A DNA stretch of 38,347 nt from an uncultured Ruminococcus sp. (GTDB lineage Bacteria > Bacillota > Clostridia > Oscillospirales > CAG-272): positions 1 to 38,347 of the forward strand of contig CACWOQ010000015.1 of NCBI GenBank assembly GCA_902762505.1, read 5' to 3'. Made by a program: the position numbers and the translations under genes. Numbering within the stretch: position 1 is the stretch's first letter; the number at the start of each line of letters is the position of its first letter. The notes under the pieces were generated by a model that did no database searches, was not told where the DNA came from, and worked only from the letters and a program-made list of their open reading frames with translations. Positions 34,253 to 38,347 of this stretch are shown here, one piece after another.

Positions 34253-36634
34253 ATGAACAATGGCAGCGATAATAATCTTAACAAATTAAAGAGACAGGCC
34301 TTTGACGTCTATTACGGCGAGCTTAATGAAATGCAGAGACAGGCTGTTTTCACAGTAAACGGTCCGCTTCTCGTTTTAGCCGGCGCCGGCACCGGAAAGA
34401 CAACGGTCCTTACCAACCGTATCGCTCATACGGTAAATTTCGGCGACGCTTATTTCTCCGACTCGGCACCCGCCGACCTGACGGACGAGGACGTCGCGGT
34501 CCTTGAAAACGCGTCGGGCGAGCAGCGTGAAAAGCTATTCTCCGTCCTTCGCAAATTCAGCGTCGCGCCGGTCGCCCCGTACAGGGTCCTTGCCATCACC
34601 TTCACCAACAAAGCGGCGGATGAAATGAAAAACAGACTTTCTGCCATGTTACCCGAAAATTTCATCGAAATGTGGGTAGGCACGTTCCATTCGATATGCG
34701 TACGTATTTTAAGAGCCTGTGCCGAACAGATAGGATACACCCGTAATTTTACGATATACGACGCGGACGACAGCAAAAAGCTCATTCAGGACTGCATGAA
34801 GCAGCTCAATATTGACGACAAATTTCTGCCGGTAAACACAGTCATAAAGCGCATAGGTGAGGCAAAGGACGAACTTTGCACGCCGGATGCGTTCGCCGCC
34901 GAGCGCGCGTCCGATTTCCGCGATTCTCAGATCGCGACGATATACGAGCTTTATCAGCATGAGCTTGAAAAAAACAACGCGTTCGACTTCGACGATCTGA
35001 TCATGTACACAGTCAGACTTTTTGAGGATAATCCGGAGATATGCGACAGGTATTCTTCAAGATTTCTTTCGATCAGCGTAGATGAGTATCAGGACACGAA
35101 CGTCGCGCAGTCAAAGCTTATCGAGCTGCTTGCCTCCGTCAACGGAAACGTGATGGCTGTGGGAGACGACGATCAGAGCATTTATAAGTTCAGAGGCGCG
35201 ACTATAAAGAACATTCTTGAATTTGACAAGATATTCAAAAAATGCAAAGTCATAAAGCTTGAAAGAAACTACAGATCGACATCGAACATACTCGGCGCCG
35301 CCAACTCCGTTATAAGAAACAATATGAGCCGCCGCGGCAAAGAGCTTTATACGGAATCCGATGAAGGAAACAAAGTACATATAAGACGTATGCCGACCCA
35401 ACTTGACGAGGCGAGGTTCATAATAAACGCCGTCAAGGAAGGCGTCAGCAGATACGGTAAACAGTATTCCGATTACGCGATCCTGTACAGAATGAACGCC
35501 CAGGCAAACGCCATACAGACGGCGTTCAGCCGCAGCGGAGTTCCCTTCCGCATTATCGGCGGCAGGAGATTCTACGAAAAGAAAGAAATACGCGATATGA
35601 TCGCGTATCTTACGGTAATAAACAACCCCGCAGACGATCAGAGACTGCTGCGGATCATCAACGAGCCGAAAAGAAAGATCGGCGAATCCACGATCGAAGC
35701 CGTCCGCGCCATCGCCGAGGAAAACGAAACGGATCTGTTCAGGATAATGGCGTCATCGGGCGATATACCGGCGCTTTGCAAGGTCTGCACAAAGCTGCAG
35801 AAATTCACGACGATGATCATAGGTCTCAAATCAATGGCGAACACAGTACCGCTTCCGGAGCTTTTGGAGCTCACGCTTGCGGAATCCGGTTACAGGGATA
35901 TGCTGCTCGAAAGCGACGACGAAGAAGACCGCGAAAGGCTTGAAAACATCGAAGAGCTTAAATCGTCTATGGTGCAGTACGAGGTCGAAAACGCGGACAG
36001 CACGCTTGAAGGTTTTTTGCAGAGCATTTCTCTTATCACCGATATCGACAATTACGACAAGGAAGCGAACGCCGTCGTCATGATGACGATACACAGCGCA
36101 AAAGGTCTTGAATTCCCTACCGTGTTTTTACCCGGCATGGAGGAAGGCGTATTCCCGGGACAGCAAAGTATAAGCGACCCGGGCGAGCTTGAGGAGGAGC
36201 GCCGCCTTGCGTACGTTGCGATAACACGTGCAAAGGAGGAGCTTTACCTTATCCACTGCACAGAACGAATGCTTTACGGTAAGACTTCATACAATCCGGT
36301 ATCACGGTTCGCGTCAGAGATCGCGCCGGAATTCACCGACGCCGTACTCAATAAAAAGCCGAACGTTATAGAGCAGATGCAGTCCTCGACCTCGCGCAGA
36401 AGGCACAGCCTTTCGAACGAGATAATGAAGGATACTCAAGATATCGTAAACGTCGGAAAAACGCACGGATACGAAACGTTTTCCGAGGGCGACCGCGTGG
36501 AGCATATGACTTTCGGACTCGGGACTGTGGCAGCCGTAACTCCTATGGGCGCGGATATGCTGCTCGAGATCAATTTTGACGAGTACGGCAAAAAGCGTCT
36601 CATGGCTACGTACGCAAAGCTGCGCAGAGCGTAA
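34253..36634 (+). CDS. pcrA: UvrD/PcrA-type ATP-dependent DNA helicase
   Basis: Superfamily 1A 3'-5' helicase, 793 aa, for nucleotide excision repair and clearing of replication or recombination intermediates. Q motif LNEMQRQAV, Walker A AGAGTGKT (43-50), motif Ia AITFTNKAADEMKNRL, Walker B VDEYQDTN, VGDDDQSIYKFRGA, then LERNYRST, TIHSAKGLEFPTVFLPG and AYVAITRAKEELYL. The C-terminal Tudor-like tail (VEHMTFGLGTV) is typical of PcrA. ATG at 34253 is chosen over the in-frame ATG at 34238 because GAGGTG (34240-34245) lies 7 nt before it; the earlier one has no ribosome site. Own promoter upstream. Confidence 0.95.
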   Translation: MNNGSDNNLNKLKRQAFDVYYGELNEMQRQAVFTVNGPLLVLAGAGTGKTTVLTNRIAHTVNFGDAYFSDSAPADLTDEDVAVLENASGEQREKLFSVLRKFSVAPVAPYRVLAITFTNKAADEMKNRLSAMLPENFIEMWVGTFHSICVRILRACAEQIGYTRNFTIYDADDSKKLIQDCMKQLNIDDKFLPVNTVIKRIGEAKDELCTPDAFAAERASDFRDSQIATIYELYQHELEKNNAFDFDDLIMYTVRLFEDNPEICDRYSSRFLSISVDEYQDTNVAQSKLIELLASVNGNVMAVGDDDQSIYKFRGATIKNILEFDKIFKKCKVIKLERNYRSTSNILGAANSVIRNNMSRRGKELYTESDEGNKVHIRRMPTQLDEARFIINAVKEGVSRYGKQYSDYAILYRMNAQANAIQTAFSRSGVPFRIIGGRRFYEKKEIRDMIAYLTVINNPADDQRLLRIINEPKRKIGESTIEAVRAIAEENETDLFRIMASSGDIPALCKVCTKLQKFTTMIIGLKSMANTVPLPELLELTLAESGYRDMLLESDDEEDRERLENIEELKSSMVQYEVENADSTLEGFLQSISLITDIDNYDKEANAVVMMTIHSAKGLEFPTVFLPGMEEGVFPGQQSISDPGELEEERRLAYVAITRAKEELYLIHCTERMLYGKTSYNPVSRFASEIAPEFTDAVLNKKPNVIEQMQSSTSRRRHSLSNEIMKDTQDIVNVGKTHGYETFSEGDRVEHMTFGLGTVAAVTPMGADMLLEINFDEYGKKRLMATYAKLRRA

Positions 36635-36643
36635 AAATTAAGA

Positions 36644-36675
36644 TTTATTAAGACTTTTTAATGCGTCTTAATAAA
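36644..36675. repeat. AT-rich inverted repeat after pcrA
   Basis: TTTATTAAGAC (36644-36654) and its exact complement GTCTTAATAAA (36665-36675), 10-nt loop. No T run follows on the plus strand, so it is a weak terminator at best. Related TTATTAAG units recur up to about 36702. Confidence 0.55.
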
Positions 36676-36718
36676 CGGCAACTGATTATTAAGAATTATT
36701 AAATCGGTGCAAAACGTC

Positions 36719-36779
36719 TTGATTTTTGCGAAAACATGAGATATAATTATAACAGTCGCAGGGGCGATCAGTCCCTGCG
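36719..36779 (+). promoter_or_regulatory. Sigma-A promoter and leader hairpin of the nfeD-SPFH pair
   Basis: TTGATT (36719-36724), 17-bp spacer, TATAAT (36742-36747). A 7-bp hairpin CGCAGGG / CCCTGCG (36757-36763, 36773-36779) starts just after the expected RNA start and may stabilise the message. Confidence 0.8.
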
Positions 36780-36808
36780 CAAAATTTAAGTGTTTACAGG
36801 AGGTAGTT

Positions 36809-37240
36809 ATGTGGTGGATCTTGTGGCTGGTCGTATGTATCGCCTGCGCCGTGATCGAGGCAGCCACGCCTCAGCTTACGTCGATATGGTTTTCGCTCGG
36901 CGCCGCTGCTGCCCTCGTTACGTCGCTGATCGCGCCGGAGCTGTGGTGGCTTCAGCTGATAGTTTTCATCGCTGTATCGGCGCTCGCCCTCTGTCTTACG
37001 CGTCCGCTTGCTAAAAGATTCCTCAATAAAAACAAAGTAAGCGTAAACGCGGACAGATTCGTCGGAGCGGACGGCGTCGTCATACAGACGATAAACAACG
37101 TTGAAGGTACCGGTCAGGTCAAGTCAAACGGTACCGTTTGGTCCGCTAAGACCGAATCCGACGACGAGCAGATCGGCGAAGGCACGCCGGTCGTGATAAA
37201 ACGCATTGAAGGCGTTAAAGTTATCGTCGCTTTGAAATAA
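36809..37240 (+). CDS. NfeD family membrane protein (short form)
   Basis: A 143-aa protein with two to three membrane helices in the first 70 residues (WWILWLVVCIACAVIEA, then a second long hydrophobic stretch) and a C-terminal OB-fold-like domain (VGADGVVIQTINNVEGTGQVKSNGTVWSAKT). Short NfeD proteins pair with SPFH/stomatin proteins; here the SPFH gene follows after 15 bp. GGAGG before the ATG. The pair is thought to organise membrane microdomains and membrane protein quality control; the function in this organism is inferred. Confidence 0.9.
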   Translation: MWWILWLVVCIACAVIEAATPQLTSIWFSLGAAAALVTSLIAPELWWLQLIVFIAVSALALCLTRPLAKRFLNKNKVSVNADRFVGADGVVIQTINNVEGTGQVKSNGTVWSAKTESDDEQIGEGTPVVIKRIEGVKVIVALK

Positions 37241-37255
37241 GAAAGGAGAAATATC

Positions 37256-38227
37256 ATGGTGAATTTCATTCTCGAAGCTTCAAAAGTTGAATTCGTTCCC
37301 TACGTCGTTGTTGCGGCGGTCGTGATCGTACTTCTCATCGCGCTCGTATCGTGCATAAAAGTCGTTCCGCAGTCAAAGGCGTACGTTATAGAGCGTCTCG
37401 GCATGTACCGTACGACGTGGCAGACGGGTATGCATTTCAAACTGCCGGTGATAGAACATATCTCCAAGATCGTCTCACTGAAGGAACAGGTCGTAGACTT
37501 TCCCCCGCAGCCCGTTATCACGCGCGATAACGTTACGATGCAGATAGACACGGTCGTTTTCTATCAGATCACGGACCCGAAGCTGTTTGCGTACGGCGTT
37601 GAAAGACCGATCGTGGCGATAGAAAACCTTACCGCTACGACTCTGCGTAATATCATCGGCGATCTCGAGCTTGACCACACTCTGACCTCGCGTGATACGA
37701 TCAACGCCAAAATCAGAGTGATACTTGACGAGGCGACTGACGCCTGGGGTATCAAAGTGAACCGCGTTGAGTTAAAGAACATCATGCCGCCGACTGAAAT
37801 TCAGGACGCGATGGAAAAGCAGATGAAAGCCGAACGTCAGCGCCGCGAAGCGATACTCCGCGCCGAAGGTGAAAAACAGAGCAAGATACTTGTTGCGGAA
37901 GGTCAGAAGGAAAGCCAGATCCTGGCGGCGGAAGGTGAAAAACAGGCGCAGATCCTGCGCGCCGAGGCTGTCAAGGAACAGAAGATCCGTGAAGCAGAAG
38001 GCGAAGCGGAGGCTATCCTCAACGTACAGAAGGCTGTCGCCGACTCCATCAAGCTTATAAACGAAGCCGCACCGGAGGAAGGCTATCTCGCCATCAAGAA
38101 GCTCGAAGCGTTTGAAAAAGCCGCTGACGGCAAGGCGACGAAGATAATCGTTCCCACAGAGCTTGCAAGCATTGCGGGGCTTGTTTCCGGGCTGAAATCT
38201 GTAGCTGAAAAAGAGGAAAACAAATAA
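37256..38227 (+). CDS. SPFH/band 7 (stomatin, QmcA-like) membrane protein
   Basis: A 323-aa protein with one N-terminal helix (about 14-36) followed by the SPFH domain: VVPQSKAYVIERLGMYRTTW, DNVTMQIDTVVFYQITDP, and NLTATTLRNIIGDLELDHTLTSRDTIN. A long coiled coil (about 190-270) is built from repeats of the type AEGEKQ(S/A)(K/Q)IL, then a C-terminal hydrophobic stretch. These proteins oligomerise into membrane scaffolds, often with NfeD as here. AAGGAG precedes the ATG. Confidence 0.93.
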   Translation: MVNFILEASKVEFVPYVVVAAVVIVLLIALVSCIKVVPQSKAYVIERLGMYRTTWQTGMHFKLPVIEHISKIVSLKEQVVDFPPQPVITRDNVTMQIDTVVFYQITDPKLFAYGVERPIVAIENLTATTLRNIIGDLELDHTLTSRDTINAKIRVILDEATDAWGIKVNRVELKNIMPPTEIQDAMEKQMKAERQRREAILRAEGEKQSKILVAEGQKESQILAAEGEKQAQILRAEAVKEQKIREAEGEAEAILNVQKAVADSIKLINEAAPEEGYLAIKKLEAFEKAADGKATKIIVPTELASIAGLVSGLKSVAEKEENK

Positions 38228-38274
38228 AAATCAAAAAGGTGTCGGATTTTGAACAGAACCGTTAAAAACGGACA

Positions 38275-38303
38275 TTGAAAAAAAGAGCCTCCTGTGGTAT
38301 AAT
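38275..38303 (+). promoter_or_regulatory. Sigma-A promoter of the last gene
   Basis: TTGAAA (38275-38280), 17-bp spacer, TATAAT (38298-38303). RNA start expected near 38310, giving a leader of only about 20 nt that contains the SD. The promoter overlaps the hairpin listed next. Confidence 0.87.
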
Positions 38304-38328
38304 AAAAAAAATACCACAGGAGGTTTTT
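38288..38328 (+). terminator. Terminator-like hairpin whose right arm is the downstream SD
   Basis: A perfect 13-bp stem, CCTCCTGTGGTAT (38288-38300) and ATACCACAGGAGG (38311-38323), 10-nt A-rich loop, then TTTTT. The left arm includes half of the -10 box; the right arm ends in GGAGG, 8 nt before the ATG at 38332. It should stop read-through from the SPFH gene and mask the SD in any RNA that escapes. Confidence 0.85.
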
Positions 38329-38331
38329 GTT

Positions 38332-38347
38332 ATGGCAAGAGAATATC
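38332..38347 (+). CDS. Start of an unidentified gene (cut by window end)
   Basis: ATG at 38332 with GGAGG 8 nt upstream and a good promoter; only MAREY is visible. Elongation factor G proteins often begin in this way, but five residues are not enough to name it. Confidence 0.6.

Noticed and set aside
1..38347. CRISPR arrays, retrons, diversity-generating elements, rRNA or tRNA genes
   Set aside because: No spaced direct-repeat array, no reverse transcriptase motif, and no cloverleaf or rRNA-like sequence was found; a GGTTCG at about 10345 has no tRNA context.

Overview
The window looks like a chromosomal stretch of an anaerobic, probably spore-forming Clostridia-class Firmicute (gut or rumen type). 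The reasons are PolC-type replicative polymerase, YabP/YabQ/SpoVB sporulation genes, RqcP, CdaA/CdaR, HemZ, ferredoxin-linked 2-oxoacid oxidoreductase and the MEP isoprenoid pathway. Base composition is moderate and coding density is very high, with many ATGA or TGATG stop/start overlaps. The organism cannot be named from the sequence alone.

Layout. (1) 1-9680, plus strand: dxr (5' end outside the window), rseP, ispG and polC, then a Y-family translesion polymerase and a YolD-like partner gene. The YolD gene is broken by a one-base frameshift. A strong terminator closes the block. (2) About 9770-12289: a small foreign insertion in the gap between two convergent gene blocks. It carries only a HUH-type rolling-circle Rep and a minimal tyrosine recombinase (both minus strand, overlapping), about 670 bp of hairpin-rich non-coding DNA on one side and about 240 bp on the other. 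Its ends carry recombinase-core-like inverted repeats: a perfect 11-6-11 palindrome on the left, and related 11-bp arms around an 8-bp centre on the right. (3) 12345-29247, all minus strand; in transcription order: cdaA, cdaR, an FAD-dependent oxidoreductase, recJ, relA, dtd, hemZ, spoVB, mazG, rqcP, yabP, yabQ, a DivIC/FtsB-like gene, a VTT-PlsC-zinc-ribbon fusion, and a YfcC-family transporter. (4) 29479-33994, plus strand: a P-loop ATPase, a four-subunit 2-oxoacid:ferredoxin oxidoreductase, then ispD and ispF, ending in a terminator. (5) 34253-36634 pcrA with its own promoter; 36809-38227 an NfeD/SPFH membrane pair; and from 38332 the first codons of a further gene.

How they fit together. 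Two separate operons supply MEP-pathway enzymes (Dxr, IspG; IspD, IspF). The minus-strand block joins second-messenger synthesis (c-di-AMP, ppGpp), repair and quality control (RecJ, Dtd, MazG, RqcP), division, and spore envelope formation.

The observations I rate highest are: the two-gene Int/HUH-Rep element with its recombinase-like sites; promoter/SD palindromes before yabP and before the last gene, where the left arm holds the -10 region and the right arm holds the start region or SD, so read-through mRNA but not the gene's own mRNA should hide the translation start; a PolC whose PHP domain has lost several expected metal ligands; the VTT-acyltransferase fusion; and the frameshifted YolD partner of the translesion polymerase.
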